Position numbers and translations under genes: made by a program | Assembly: GCA_037903475.1 (NCBI GenBank) | Contig: JBAJFG010000431.1 | Location: forward strand, 29,158 to 93,157 | Reading direction: 5' to 3' | DNA from: Ancylostoma caninum | Lineage: Eukaryota; Nematoda; Chromadorea; Rhabditida; Ancylostomatidae | DNA length: 64,000 nucleotides | Part shown: positions 48,007 to 54,850 of the stretch, piece after piece | Layout: the number at the start of each line of letters is the position of its first letter | Position numbering within the stretch: the first letter of the stretch is position 1 | Notes under the pieces: model-generated | Told to the model about the DNA's origin: nothing | The model's input: only the letters and a program-made list of their open reading frames with translations | The model's database searches: none

Positions 48007-50478
48007 TGGCGGACGCAGGGGGGGCGGGGGGGCGCCCCCCCCCCCCCCCCCGAGAATGGGTCGCCAAATTTTCGAAATTACTTTACAATACAAATAAAAA
48101 TCTTGTGTTAGTTTATTTTTAATTGTTTATTTTTATTATTATTTTTAATATATTTTTTATTTATTGTTTATTATTATAATTGATATTATTATTAATTTTA
48201 TTTTCCGCCTGGGTCCCCAAAACGGCGGAGACCCCACTTTTCTTCCCACGCCCCCCCTCCCGCCCACTTTCTGCGTCCGCCACTGATAGGAATTCCGCAG
48301 CGGTAGGCTGGAAAGTGTTTTATATATAAGCTCACTGCTGATATCAAGAAAATCAAGCTGAGCAGAGCAGAGTGAAGGCAGAGCAGCTAGTGTTGGAGTT
48401 TGAATGGTTTTTATAAACTGATTTGAAAAAGGATGCGGAAACTCTAGCTTTCTTGACCTCAGATTTGCAAGGTTCGCCGTCAAGATTTAGAAATGTACCA
48501 GTTTTATTCGCACTTTTGATTCTCTTGTTAACAAAGGTAAAGAATGCTTTCGGGTTTCTAGATGCGGCGATTTTTTCTCCTTCCGTAAGCTAAGAAAAGC
48601 TACCTCACGCTTGAGTTTCCTAGAAAAACGAAGATACTTCTGTATTCCGATAGAGAAGCGGGCGTGATAGAGTCTAGCTACCTTCGATGCTAGCTTGCGC
48701 ATTCTTACAGGGTAGTGGGCACTTTTATTACAGAAAAACCGGATTGGAATGTATTTTTTGATTAAATCGTTGCAATAATCAAGACAGTGATCAAGACAAT
48801 GAGGAGTGACAGATGTCGTAGCATTCGTCAGCAGTTTTGCAATGACTGATTACCTGGCGCCAGTTGACTTTAAGGAGACTCTCACAAATTGCGTTGTAGT
48901 CACCATTAATGTAGTCAAAAGAATGTGTCTCAAAATTAGGACTATCGGTATTTACGCAAAGATCGAAAGATATGGTTCCGTGGCCCGAAGTCGAGAAAGG
49001 TGCAAGAACTTTTACATTTTGAATTATATCTGAGTTACTCGTAATAACAAGGTCCAATATATTGGAGTCATGAGTAGGGATGTTGACAGGCTGGGCAAGC
49101 GCACGCTCGGTACAGAAGTCGTGAAACTCTCGAGCAGCCAAAAGTGGGATTGGGGCGATTATGTCCTAGCCAGTCAATTGAGGGAAAGTTAAGATCCCCC
49201 AAGATGATACCATGGGCTGTTTCCGAAATTACAGCAAGGGTCTTTCGGAAAGGTACAGCATCGCAAGTAACACTACGGTATAGTAAGATTATATAGGTGG
49301 CCAGTGGTACGGTATTTATTCACAAGCTTAAAGGCAGTGTGTCAGCTCGTTTCGTGAGTTGTAGATATCAACGGACCCTAAACCTCCTTGTCACGCTAAT
49401 TCGAAAGATGTGCGAAGATGTACGTCAAAGCTCATAAAAATGACGAAAACCCCGTTTCCGGAGGGTCCCAAAGTGCAGTTCACGGACTACCTGGGCGGAG
49501 CGGTCCGTGAATGTGCTGGCTGCCCGCCACGTCTGCAGTGTTGGCCAACACGTCTAGACATGTCCGATCGATGAGATCAACGACTCCACGCGTCCACTCA
49601 GCTCGACAAACTGTTACAAATCCCGACCCAAAAAAACGTTCAAAAGTAGGGTTTAAAGACCTTTTTGTAATATTTTAGGTATACCTTTGGACTCAGCGTG
49701 TCGAGGAGATTCAGAATCTGGTGAAAGCTCAGGCACGAAAACGAGATGACACACTGCCTTTAAGCACTGAGTTACATGGTATGGTCCCAGCATGCCTACG
49801 GCAGCCAAAATCTGGCTTCCTGGGTATTTTCTGTCGAAAGATCGCGGGAAGATACCTGGTTCTGAGGAAGTTTTGGAAGCACCACTTAAATCGAAATGAT
49901 TGACAAACTTGAAATAGCTCTCGCCTATATTTTTGGCAGAATATAACAAAGTCAGATTTGGCCACTCTAGACAAGCCGAAATTAAGCCACGTACCTCTTC
50001 ACAGAGAGCTCCACACTAAATAAGGATAACACGTTTGAGATCAGCATCACAACCTGCATATGACAGTATATATTTCGTTACGAAGCTGTGGAAAGGCAGC
50101 TCACAAGCGTAAAACTTTGAATAGAAAAAAAAACCAACACAGAGTGGTACTCGGTCATATTCAGCCGTTCCTCACCAACGACGTCCAGTCGAATCAGAGA
50201 TGAATTCAGATCTGATGGCAGGAACGACCGCGACGAAGGCGCCTTCCGTGCAACTACGAACCACGAGCCATTGTACTACAAAGGAGTATTACGAATACGT
50301 ACCGTAATCCTGCTTTTCAAGCTATTCAATGTGCGGATCGAAGTTGAAGAGAATTCACCTGCGATGGCTGTAACACAGGGTAGGTCAGCTGGACTTTACA
50401 CTGTGCATCTGTCCCACGAATAGGGATAAGGATGAAAATGGAGAATAGTGTGGTTGTGGTGGCAAGTAGAAGGTTCAT
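9664..50478 (-). CDS. Secreted multi-module lipocalin-like protein, 24 exons, about 907 residues
   Basis: Exons 5' to 3': 50478-50359, 50275-50151, 45419-45322, 45247-45155, 45040-44973, 43296-43221, 42860-42724, 42634-42516, 39699-39584, 38904-38790, 34628-34468, 34397-34289, 30299-30161, 26557-26430, 24914-24793, 22692-22486, 18675-18592, 18460-18399, 17268-17162, 11933-11807, 10285-10211, 10160-10048, 9983-9815, 9717-9664. Lengths sum to 2724 nt, all phases agree, and the frame ends in TGA just before AATAAA. Residues 1-25 form a signal peptide (MNLLLATTTTLFSIFILIPI...). About six modules of 110-175 residues follow. Typical ones open with a GxW-like motif (GSWFVVARKA, AGTWFLMARFD, GLWYRMG, GEWVLHAAD) and later carry a hydrophobic strand with cysteine, then GxC, then VxxxS (VGVLYSCL...DGRC...YVISRH), a lipocalin pattern. 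Likely role: extracellular carriage of small hydrophobic ligands (inference). Weakest joins: starts of exons 10, 13, 17 and 18, and the end of exon 2. Confidence 0.72.
10286..11806 (-). other. Intron of the lipocalin-repeat gene, AT-rich
   Basis: Sits between phase-matched exons 20 and 21. Poly-T/A runs and no exon, RNA or transposon signature that I can support. Confidence 0.5.
12614..12673 (-). CDS. Possible 60-nt cassette exon of the lipocalin-repeat gene
   Basis: CTCCTTGCAG acceptor and GTAGGC donor bracket exactly 60 nt, a multiple of three, between exons 19 and 20. Spliced in with the neighbours' phase it encodes a 20-residue Arg/Ser-rich stretch with no stop and would raise the protein to about 927 residues. 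In another frame it reads as a charged helix (NLEKHGVAKKLEKRY), so its real phase and use are uncertain. Confidence 0.4.
13995..15230. mobile_element. Non-autonomous DNA transposon with TTCGAATA-rich ends
   Basis: The outer ends are inverted: GGGTGTACCCTAGAGTTTTG at the left and, on the - strand from the right, GGGGGTACACTAGGGTTTTA. Inside each end lies about 110 bp densely packed with TTCGAATATTCGAA-type palindromes (14015-14130 and 15100-15215). The middle kilobase has no transposase. Target duplication not clear. The architecture resembles the CGTAAAT-rich elements at 25.3 and 41.1 kb. Confidence 0.65.
15236..17161 (-). other. Intronic stretch with a GC-rich island
   Basis: About 15970-16460 is GC-rich and open in several frames on both strands, and part looks protein-like on each. 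I could not fit any reading into the flanking genes' phases with good splice sites, so no exon is called. The rest is AT-rich and featureless. Confidence 0.4.
18676..22485 (-). other. Intron between exons 16 and 17 of the lipocalin-repeat gene
   Basis: No exon is needed here, since the flanking phases match. About 20020-20600 is GC-richer with open frames on both strands that look like decayed repeat rather than gene. No transposase or RT motif seen. Confidence 0.45.
22961..23473. mobile_element. Short TIR element, Tc1/mariner-like MITE
   Basis: Left end CAGGGTGGGCCAAAAATATG (continuing GTAAC) is inverted at the right end, where the - strand reads CAGGTGGGTTAAAAATACGG then TAAC. TA precedes the left end; the right TA is not clear. 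The 513 bp interior carries no long frame. Confidence 0.6.
24112..24345 (+). repeat. Dispersed repeat, copy 1 of a pair
   Basis: Shares GTCTGTGTGATGAAGGATAG, CAGCTCAGACGCACGCGTTT and CTGACGCATGC with 46200-46415 in the same order and spacing, with scattered mismatches. Probably an old transposon fragment. Confidence 0.55.
25287..26379. mobile_element. hAT-like non-autonomous element with CGTAAAT-rich ends, copy 1
   Basis: Ends read CACGGATGTACGTAAC and, inverted, CAGGGATGTACGTAATAAG. Subterminal zones (25310-25380, 26265-26365) are arrays of CGTAAAT/TCGTAAA. ATACAC abuts the element on both sides (25281-25286 and 26380-26385), a likely remnant of an 8-bp duplication. The interior aligns with the copy at 41123-42183. 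No transposase is visible. Confidence 0.7.
26563..27055 (-). other. Intronic sequence, repetitive
   Basis: Contains several short GAACATGTT / AACATGTTC-type words at 26860-26970 in both orientations. No gene. Confidence 0.35.
27056..27142. repeat. Compact fold-back element
   Basis: The left arm, TACTGTAGAGTCCACCACAG then GTCAGGTGCG, and the right arm read on the - strand, TACTGTAGTTTCCACCACAG then GGCAGGTGCG, match at 27 of 30 positions around a 27-base loop. Confidence 0.7.
28320..29190. mobile_element. Palindromic pair of tRNA-derived SINEs
   Basis: Two arms of about 300 bp (28320-28625 and 28885-29190) are inverted copies around a 260-bp centre. Each arm carries a tRNA-like A box TGGCCGAGTGG and a B box (GTTTGAACCCC in the left arm, GGGTTTGGATCCC in the right), typical of a tRNA-Ser/Leu-derived SINE promoter. 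Outer ends also match inversely (CAAGGGAAGTGCAA... and ...TTGCACTTCCCTTG). Confidence 0.65.
28486..28548 (+). promoter_or_regulatory. Internal pol III promoter-like boxes, left SINE arm
   Basis: TGGCCGAGTGG (A-box form) and GTTTGAACCCC (B-box form) are about 40 bases apart, the spacing seen in class II tRNA-derived SINEs. No complete tRNA cloverleaf can be folded, so I do not call a tRNA gene. Confidence 0.5.
30480..31460. repeat. Long inverted repeat, possible fold-back element
   Basis: TATTAGGTGTTAACATCAGT then CCTTGCGC (about 30572-30600) recurs inverted at 31386-31425, and similarity continues through GAAAGCGC/GCGCTTTC and the CTACAAGAATG/CTGTAGAGGAAGGAATGC words. Arms are roughly 170-200 bp, diverged, with about 500 bp between. 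Confidence 0.5.
31938..32002. repeat. Perfect 15-bp inverted repeat
   Basis: TGTGCTCAACCGGTT (31938-31952) and AACCGGTTGAGCACA (31988-32002) are exact complements around a 35-base loop. Confidence 0.7.
32003..33596 (-). other. Intronic stretch without recognised features
   Basis: AT-rich. I see no exon, TIR pair or protein motif here that I can support. Confidence 0.4.
33597..34131. mobile_element. Mariner-type MITE
   Basis: Right end read on the - strand is TGGGTTGGGCAATAAGTTGG then TGCGG; the left end is TTAGGTTAAGTTCGTGCGG, the same terminus with a small deletion. TA lies next to the left end. The same terminus occurs in the element at 36978-37821. No transposase frame. Confidence 0.6.
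35245..36267 (+). mobile_element. 5'-truncated reverse-transcriptase element nested in mariner
   Basis: Inserted between CTTTGACCTG and ACCTGGATGGAC of the mariner, with ACCTG repeated at both junctions (35240-35244 and 36268-36272), a 5-bp duplication. It carries 628 nt of open frame followed by about 390 nt of non-coding tail. Classification within retroelements is uncertain. Confidence 0.75.
35246..35875 (+). pseudogene. C-terminal part of a reverse transcriptase, Penelope-like or related
   Basis: The frame begins inside the RT domain just before CSPQLADLTLAFMEYEF (motif-B region, the G-x-x-x-S/A-P type), then WTYRYIDDIIHI with the catalytic YxDD, then FLDLTIKL and LYNKTDDYNFRVIRYP, RINRACS, and it ends in a stop at 35873-35875. 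The FLDL and KxDDxxF words recall RTs of the Penelope-like group. I see no GIY-YIG or other endonuclease after the RT. The 5' portion, including the first catalytic Asp, is missing, so this is a dead copy. Upstream the same frame is open into mariner sequence, giving a chance fusion from 35192. Confidence 0.65.
36978..37821. mobile_element. Mariner-type TIR element
   Basis: TTGGGTTGGGGAATAAGTTC then GTGCGG at the left; the - strand at the right reads GTGGGTTGGCGAATAAGTTG then GTGCG. TA flanks the left end and sits next to the right end. 844 bp with no clear transposase. Shares termini with 33597-34131. Confidence 0.65.
37822..38789 (-). other. Intronic stretch with a weak inverted repeat
   Basis: About 38110-38210 and 38620-38720 share inverted words (GATTCGAGCGGAATTC, TTTCGCGCATTTTTCG), suggesting the diverged ends of a roughly 600-bp element. 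Nothing coding. Confidence 0.35.
40203..40251 (+). repeat. Short tandem duplication
   Basis: AGTCACTCTAGAGTTTTATC occurs twice about 30 bases apart. No function implied. Confidence 0.6.
41123..42183. mobile_element. hAT-like non-autonomous element with CGTAAAT-rich ends, copy 2
   Basis: TIRs CAGGGATGTGCGTAA and its exact inverted complement at the right. The flanks CTAGGAAG (41115-41122) and CCAGGAAG (42184-42191) form an 8-bp duplication with one mismatch, as hAT transposition makes. Subterminal CGTAAATCGTAAATCGTAA arrays lie at both ends. The interior aligns with the copy at 25287-26379. Both copies lie in introns of the same gene. Confidence 0.75.
43675..44555 (-). mobile_element. Decayed, internally deleted mariner
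   Basis: Long TIRs: TTAGGTTGTCGGGAAATGAT then TGAGACACTC at 43675-43704, and on the - strand from the right TTAGGTTGCAGGGAAATGAT then TGCGACACTTC. TA is present at both outer flanks (43673-43674, 44556-44557). At 881 bp it is shorter than a full mariner and holds a decayed transposase start on the - strand. Confidence 0.8.
44100..44386 (-). pseudogene. Remnant mariner transposase N-terminus
   Basis: From ATG at 44386: MDEQPIRAIFFHELL, then NIIMTFGPG, a mariner first-helix pattern. After a frame change the words ATVSRCS, a stop, and RFVSGDVS match the usual TVxRWFxRFxSGD segment. Several stops and shifts; no catalytic motifs are readable. Confidence 0.6.
44646..44905. mobile_element. MITE, GTGGCGGACGCAG family, copy 1
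   Basis: Left end TAGTGGAGGACGCAGGGG; the right end on the - strand reads CAGTGGCGGACGGAGAAAGT then GGGCGGG. Flanks CTGCGCTA and CTGTGCGA agree at 6 of 8 positions, suggesting a hAT-type 8-bp duplication. The second copy is at 48004-48285. Confidence 0.65.
46200..46415 (+). repeat. Dispersed repeat, copy 2 of a pair
   Basis: Same ordered words as 24112-24345: CGTGCGTTTAACGCG, TGATGAAGGATAGG, AGCTCAGACGCACGCGTTTA, CTGACGCATGC, then TATAAA. Confidence 0.55.
46614..47038. mobile_element. TTAA-flanked MITE, copy 1 (tandem left)
   Basis: TTAAAGGCAGTGTGTCACCT then CGTTTTC at the left. The right end, read inverted, gives CTTTAAACGTAGTATGTCAC then CTCGTTGCG. The interior includes GTGTTGGCCAACGCTGCAGA, shared in inverted orientation with the copy at 49328. 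Ends in the TTAA that starts the next copy. Confidence 0.65.
47035..47445. mobile_element. TTAA-flanked MITE, copy 2 (tandem right)
   Basis: TTAAAGGCAGAGGGTCACCT at the left; the right end on the - strand reads TTAAAGGCAGGGGTCCACCT. It begins on the TTAA shared with copy 1, so the two are head-to-tail with a single target motif between them. Confidence 0.65.
47660..47745 (-). repeat. Dispersed repeat copy, GATCAGCATC family
   Basis: On the - strand: CTCTTCACAGAGACATCTGC, then GAAAACGAATTTGAGATCAG then CATCACAAACTG. It joins directly to the truncated CR1 reverse-transcriptase frame after FKKGDKTK, where normal RT sequence stops. Confidence 0.6.
47929..48003. repeat. (TA)n microsatellite
   Basis: About 37 perfect TA dinucleotides. 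It sits between a duplicated 30-bp LINE segment and the MITE that follows. Confidence 0.95.
48004..48285. mobile_element. MITE, GTGGCGGACGCAG family, copy 2
   Basis: CAGTGGCGGACGCAGGGGGG at the left and its complement CTGCGTCCGCCACTG at the right. G/C-rich ends enclose an AT-rich centre. The right 80 bases align with copy 1 (CCCGCCCACTTTCTNCGTCC). TIR pattern suggests hAT. Confidence 0.75.
49328..49763. mobile_element. TTAA-flanked MITE, copy 3
   Basis: TTAAAGGCAGTGTGTCAGCT then CGTTTCGTGA at the left; inverted right end TTAAAGGCAGTGTGTCATCT then CGTTTTCGTG. TTAA at both boundaries fits piggyBac-style targeting. Interior shares GCAGTGTTGGCCAACACGTC with copy 1. Confidence 0.75.
49990..50090 (+). 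repeat. Dispersed repeat copy, GATCAGCATC family
   Basis: CCTCTTCACAGAGAGCTCCA, then CGTTTGAGATCAGCATCACA, then CCTGCATATGACAG and TATATTTCGTTACGAA. It lies in intron 2 of the lipocalin-repeat gene. Confidence 0.55.
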
Positions 50479-51350
50479 TCCCACACTGGTGGATCACAAT
50501 GAGCTTGATGACTGTCATCAATCAGGGATCTCCGATCGATCCACTCGCCGGCCAGGTGTTACCTGCGAAATATCCTTGTTTCACATACCTGCGCCTGGAT
50601 GACGCTAGAACCTCAGCAGTTGGGCGCATCGCTTGTGCGGAAGGGTGCTCATGATCAACGAGAGGTAAACGAACTTCTCTGAATGTGCATGAAATTGATC
50701 CACATTTTCTGTTGAATTTTCGAAATTTTCTTGGGATTCATTTTCGTGGAAGGTACGGCAGGAAAGGGCATTCAAGGTGCTCCAAGAATAATCTAAGCAC
50801 CGCGTCGTAAGGGAAATTGTCACAACTTGCATGTTTCAAAAATGTGTCCCGAGTCCAACTGCTACAAAGAAATATCTGCGAGACGGAGTCTCAACCCTAA
50901 AATACTTCCAGTCTTTCTGTATTCGTCATAGAGAGCATGGATTTCTGGAGGGGAGGACTGAACAAATGTTGTGCAATAACCCATCCCTACTCCGCTGCAG
51001 ACGAGTAATTTCTTCATGTAGAGTTGCTGGAGTTTGTTGCCGATGTGAAAAAACACCTAATGATCCAGCTCTGCTTCATGAGCTTCTTCCTTTCTCTTCA
51101 GCGAGCACCGCACAAGTGCCACAATTATATAGGCTAAAAAAGATTTCTTCACAGATGATTTTATGAATAAATTACTGCTTGTAGGTTGCAAGTTGAGAAC
51201 GCACATAACAATAGCAGAAAGGAATCCTGCACTCGAGTACACCTCAACGATTTTTTAACCATAACCACTACTTCTTATTGACAACAAAAGAAATAACAAG
51301 ACAAAAATCTTTCACATATAATGTGCACATTACTTTGGTACTAGTAACAA
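50479..51350 (-). other. Spacer between PTRHD1 and the lipocalin-repeat gene
   Basis: 872 bp between two genes on the same strand. It should hold the 3' UTR of PTRHD1 (an AATAAG hexamer reads on the - strand at 51278-51273) and the promoter of the downstream gene. Open frames near 50605-50832 and 50862-51056 have no supporting splice structure. Confidence 0.45.
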
Positions 51351-53166
51351 TTAAAAGAGTTTCAATCCTTTTAGCGCATTCTTCACTTGCTCCTTCGGAT
51401 ACGGCTTTAGTGCAATGCAAACGGACTGACCATCTTCCACCCACACCTGAAAGTAAGCATATCGACGCTTTCCAACATAATTCACCAAAAGTCCACTAAG
51501 GAACTGAAAAAGACCTCTCCACCCATCCCTCGTAAAACTTGTATTACTGCAGAAAGAACCCGCAATTTTCTCAGACAATGAAACATTTCTTCTAAATTAT
51601 ATAAATTGTCCAAAAGTAATCTTCAGATTTCTTTTTTGATTTTACCGAAGTATTCCATGCTCATTTGTGCTGCAAAATTTACGATCTCAGACAAAATGTC
51701 GAAAGGACCGCAGCAGAAAGAGATTGCGCTCATGTGGTTAAGAAGCGAGAGACGCAGAAATAAAAGTTTTTGGAAGGACCGCAGCAGAATGTTTCCTGCT
51801 ACCGTCCTTCCGAATCTCTCTGGAGTGCTTCGGAAGAACCACAGCAGAGTACATTTGTGTGGGGAACGATTTGGAAGGACCGCAGCAGAATGCAGGAGAG
51901 AGAATCAGCGTTATCATATCCGTCTTATGTACGGAGCTTTGTTGACACCAGCAAAATCCAGTGGTTTCGAACTTCACATGGGAAACTGGCTTATGAGTAT
52001 ATCGGACAGTAAAGCCATTTACCCTCAGCGAGGTTGTCATTTTTGCTTGTGGGTACGCCGCGTGGTAGTCCCATGGAAGTGAACTGCTGGTTGTGCAACG
52101 CACTTCTGCAGAAATGCGCACATCCCCGTAGCCATTCAGAAGAACCGTAGCAGCTATTCGGAAGGACCGCAGCAGGAAACCAGAAGAACGGCAGCAGTTA
52201 TTCGGAAAGACCGCGGCAGTTATTCGGAAGGACTGCAGCAGCTTTTCGAAAGAAATGCAGCAGGAAACCGGAAGGACCGCAGGTCACCTGCGGTTCTTCC
52301 GGTTTTCTGCTGCGGTCCATCCGAATCCGTTTTTCGTGGTTCTTGTGTTGCCCTCTACAATGAAATACGTCTAGTTTTTTCGTGAAGCTGTGGATTATAA
52401 CCATGTTCCAGCCACTGAGTGCCCCTGCCCGTTGTCAAAATCTGTGAAGAAAAACGGGTGCAACTCACCGCAAACAACTGGACCGAAACTTCGAGATATG
52501 CTAGACATCAATCTGGCCAGCTGCATATGGCCGCATAGATTCCAATATGAATGGTCACGTCAGTGAACTATCCTCCACTTGTGAGTGTGGAGCGCTGTAC
52601 TTGGAGAGAGCACACTCTATGACTGGCCAGCCCATCCAATCGATCTGGTCAATCGCACAACTCTACGACGTTGTATAATACAACGCTCCACACTCTTCCT
52701 TTGTAATTGAAGGCAACTAATGAAACGCCCTGATTTGTGGCTGGTAATGGCAACTCTCATTTTTGAGAAGTAGACAACTAACCTTATGATCTATATCCCT
52801 TCCTTTCAATCGCTCTCCCACTTTGTTGAGTTCCTCTTCTGAATCTACCTGAAGCTTCGACATCACATCATATATATTCCGAAGGAGAACGAGAGTCAGA
52901 ATAGAAGCTCTCACCCCTAGAGTGACTTTGTGCATCGAATCCAGCTCCTTCGTGTATTCCACTGTATTCGGATCATTCCTAGAATCGAAGCTCATGAAAC
53001 TGTTACAATCCACCTAAGGAGGGATACCCACGCACCTGTACAACCACATGGCGGCGGAAGCAGCATGGGCTGCCTGTGTGCACACGGCACCCATGGGCCA
53101 GCCCAGCGAAGACATCAAGTCCCGACGCAGTACCAGGTACATCACGTAGCTTGTTGGTGAAGACAT
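51351..53166 (-). CDS. PTRHD1: Peptidyl-tRNA hydrolase domain-containing protein 1
   Basis: Four exons, 53166-53036, 52978-52915, 52848-52783 and 51446-51351, join in phase into 118 codons plus TAA. The protein starts MSSPTSYVMYLVLRRDLMSS, then WPMGAVCTQAAHAASAAMWL, MHKVTLGVDSEEELNKVGER, LKGRDIDHKVWVEDGQSVCI and ALKPYPKEQVKNALKGLKLF. This is the PTH2-like fold over its whole length, with the family's DLSWPxGAxxAQACHA-type helix and the closing ALRPYPK segment of PTRHD1. The vertebrate protein is somewhat longer, mainly at the N-terminus. The expected role is peptidyl-tRNA hydrolase-like, soluble, cytosolic; the true substrate of this subfamily is not established. Intron 2 is 66 nt and intron 3 is 1336 nt, the latter containing a GGAAGGACCGCAGCAG minisatellite. 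The gene lies upstream of the lipocalin-repeat gene in the same direction. Confidence 0.88.
51690..52330. repeat. Irregular minisatellite, GGAAGGACCGCAGCAG unit
   Basis: About ten variants of CGGAAGGACCGCAGCAG in both orientations, dense at 52140-52330 (units about 23-30 bp) and scattered from 51705 leftward. It ends in a short palindrome around GACCGCAGGTCACCTGCGGT. Inside PTRHD1 intron 3. Confidence 0.7.
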
Positions 53167-53499
53167 ATTACGACGGTGCGATGATCAGCGCTTTTGTCAC
53201 ACGAAAAATAGCAGTTAGATGCTGTAAGCAGAGTTTTTCGGCGGAAACCCTATACTCTAAATCCCTCAAAATATCAAAGGGACAGGTCCTAATCCGATAG
53301 CAACAAATCAAATTATGTATGCTAGTCAAAGCCAATAACCTGAATATGTGTTCTAACCGACTTCCTATTTTGATGCAGAACAAAATATGGTCTTTTCTTA
53401 TGTAATCAAAGCCGCTTCTGCCGGAGGGTAACAATCCAGAAATCTTCAAAATCGAGGAACACCCACTAAAGTGCACATACAGTGATGGTCAATCATTAT

Positions 53500-53990
53500 T
53501 GCACCACAGAATGAGGCCATGCCAAACCGCATACGCGTCGAGGCGGACCAGCATAGCTCTGTGGTTGTCGGTACTTTGCCGGGATTTCCGCTTCACCTAG
53601 CCGTGGGGACTGTAGGCAATTCCGGCAACGCTCGAGAACCACAGCAATCAACTGCTCTGCGAACGTGGAGCGGCGCGGCCTCGTTCTCTGCGGTGGACAA
53701 GCACGAGAAGGGTTATGCCTGAGGGTCGATTTGGAAAGCCGTCTATATCAGGTGCTGAGCGTTGTGGTACATCTTACTCAGGCATCTCGTCCAAGACAAC
53801 GAGTGCAAGTAACCGTGAACTTGCTATTGTCAACTCTTGCACTAGACGACAGTTTTTTCAAAGTGGAGGAAATAGCAATTGAACAACTAACAATCTCCAC
53901 CCTTCGTGCACATATGCATGTTTGCCCCAACCCCTCCCCCCCCCCCGGGATCATTTTCAAAGATACTCATGAATATATTCGAATGTTATA
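53500..53990. other. GC-rich segment upstream of PTRHD1
   Basis: 53510-53720 is GC-rich with open frames on both strands; a + frame (53665-53997) looks protein-like in its middle (RLYQVLSVVVHLTQ, VQVTVNLLLSTLALDD) but has no recognised domain and no clear splice partners. It may be part of the PTRHD1 promoter region or an old repeat. Confidence 0.3.
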
Positions 53991-54106
53991 TATTTGAATA
54001 TATTTCTCAGATCCAGAATCCCGAACGTACCTTTTTGGAGCGAATAATATGTTAAAGACTTTGATCCCAAAGCAAAGTTTTGACGTCTACAGACCCCCGA
54101 GAACTA

Positions 54107-54850
54107 TCAGGTTGTTGCGAAATTAATTGCCGTTTTGGGATATGCTCAATTGAACCTTTCTCTTCTGCCCAATTTGAGCAACTTCAGCCCAATTTATGTG
54201 ACCTCCTGATAGGGCTTTTCCTCCTCTTTCGAGTACTGCTTGAATATTCTGGCTAGCTCTTTTCTGAGGGTTTTTGTGAAGTCGTGAACAAATCATGAGC
54301 CGACGTGATTTTCGGGTGATTATGGTTCACGACTTCAAACTCGATCACTCTTTGTCGGATTCTTGCGGTAATCTTGCATTTGTTTTGGCTTCAAATCGCC
54401 TTCCAAATGGGCAGTGAGCTATTCGGTCACAAATTTTTGTTCCGTCGATTTTGATCCCCAAAGCAACCACGGTCGTGACCACAGGTTGTTCTCTGACGAT
54501 CAAGCGTTGAGAAGAGTCGTGGAACCTAATCCGGGTCCAACCATTTGGACTTTGAGGGCAGGGATGGGGGCTCACTATGCTACAGTTTCAAAACATTTGA
54601 CTCCAATCGACACGACAAGAAAGGTGCGGAAGTGAACACCCCATGATCTGACAGATGACCAGCGCGCTGTGTCATCTTTCGTAACTTAATTTCTCGCCTC
54701 AAAAACTACCCATTTCTACACCGCGCAACAGCTATCAATGGAGCTCGGTTCCTGTGCGATAAAAAGAAACGTGAATTAGTTTCGGTAGACACTTCCTCCC
54801 ATCTCCAACTTTTTCTAAATCAATGCAGTGAGGTCCAGAACACCATCAGG
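54107..54850 (+). mobile_element. Decayed mariner, 5' part
   Basis: TIR-like start TCAGGTTGTTGCGAAATTAA next to TA at 54105-54106. From ATG at 54297: MSRRDFRVIMVHDFKLDHSL (first helix), then in a shifted frame FSDDQALRRVVEPNPGPT, GMGAHYATVSKHL, TPHDLTDDQRA, and FLHRATAING where the first catalytic Asp motif should be. Several stops and shifts. No right-hand TIR found, so it is truncated. Confidence 0.65.

Larger units (their letters stand above)
47740..49280 (-). mobile_element. CR1-like LINE remnant, interrupted
   Basis: Read on the - strand: ILGDLNFPSIDW (apurinic endonuclease motif, about 49200), after a frameshift REFHDFCTERALAQPVNIPT and LDLVITSNSD (endonuclease end, 49141-48791), a basic linker (YPVRMRKLASKVARLYHARF, about 48700), then the RT start SPDNIPYTFLRKAALGLTPV and VRPIFKKGD (about 47890-47765). 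RT motifs from the first catalytic Asp onward are absent. The element is split by the (TA)n and MITE block at 47929-48285 and ends in a different repeat at 47745. Confidence 0.75.
43221..50275 (-). other. Lipocalin-like module 1 (exons 2-6, residues 41-193)
   Basis: Starts YNGSWFVVARKA (the GxW motif). Later strands give NMVIYGC, the loop QDDGYGNC, then ELVMIMS, and the module closes on a helix ending AACIDI. Exon 2 ends at 50151 with donor GTACCA; an alternative GTGAGG donor 25 bases earlier breaks the phase with exon 3. Confidence 0.6.

Noticed and set aside
47885..48122. Frames of alternating Tyr-Ile
   Set aside because: Translation of the (TA)n microsatellite.
52575..52695. GAGTGTGGAGCG inverted pair
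   Set aside because: Only 12-bp arms at about 100 bp distance in an intron; not distinguishable from chance or an old MITE.
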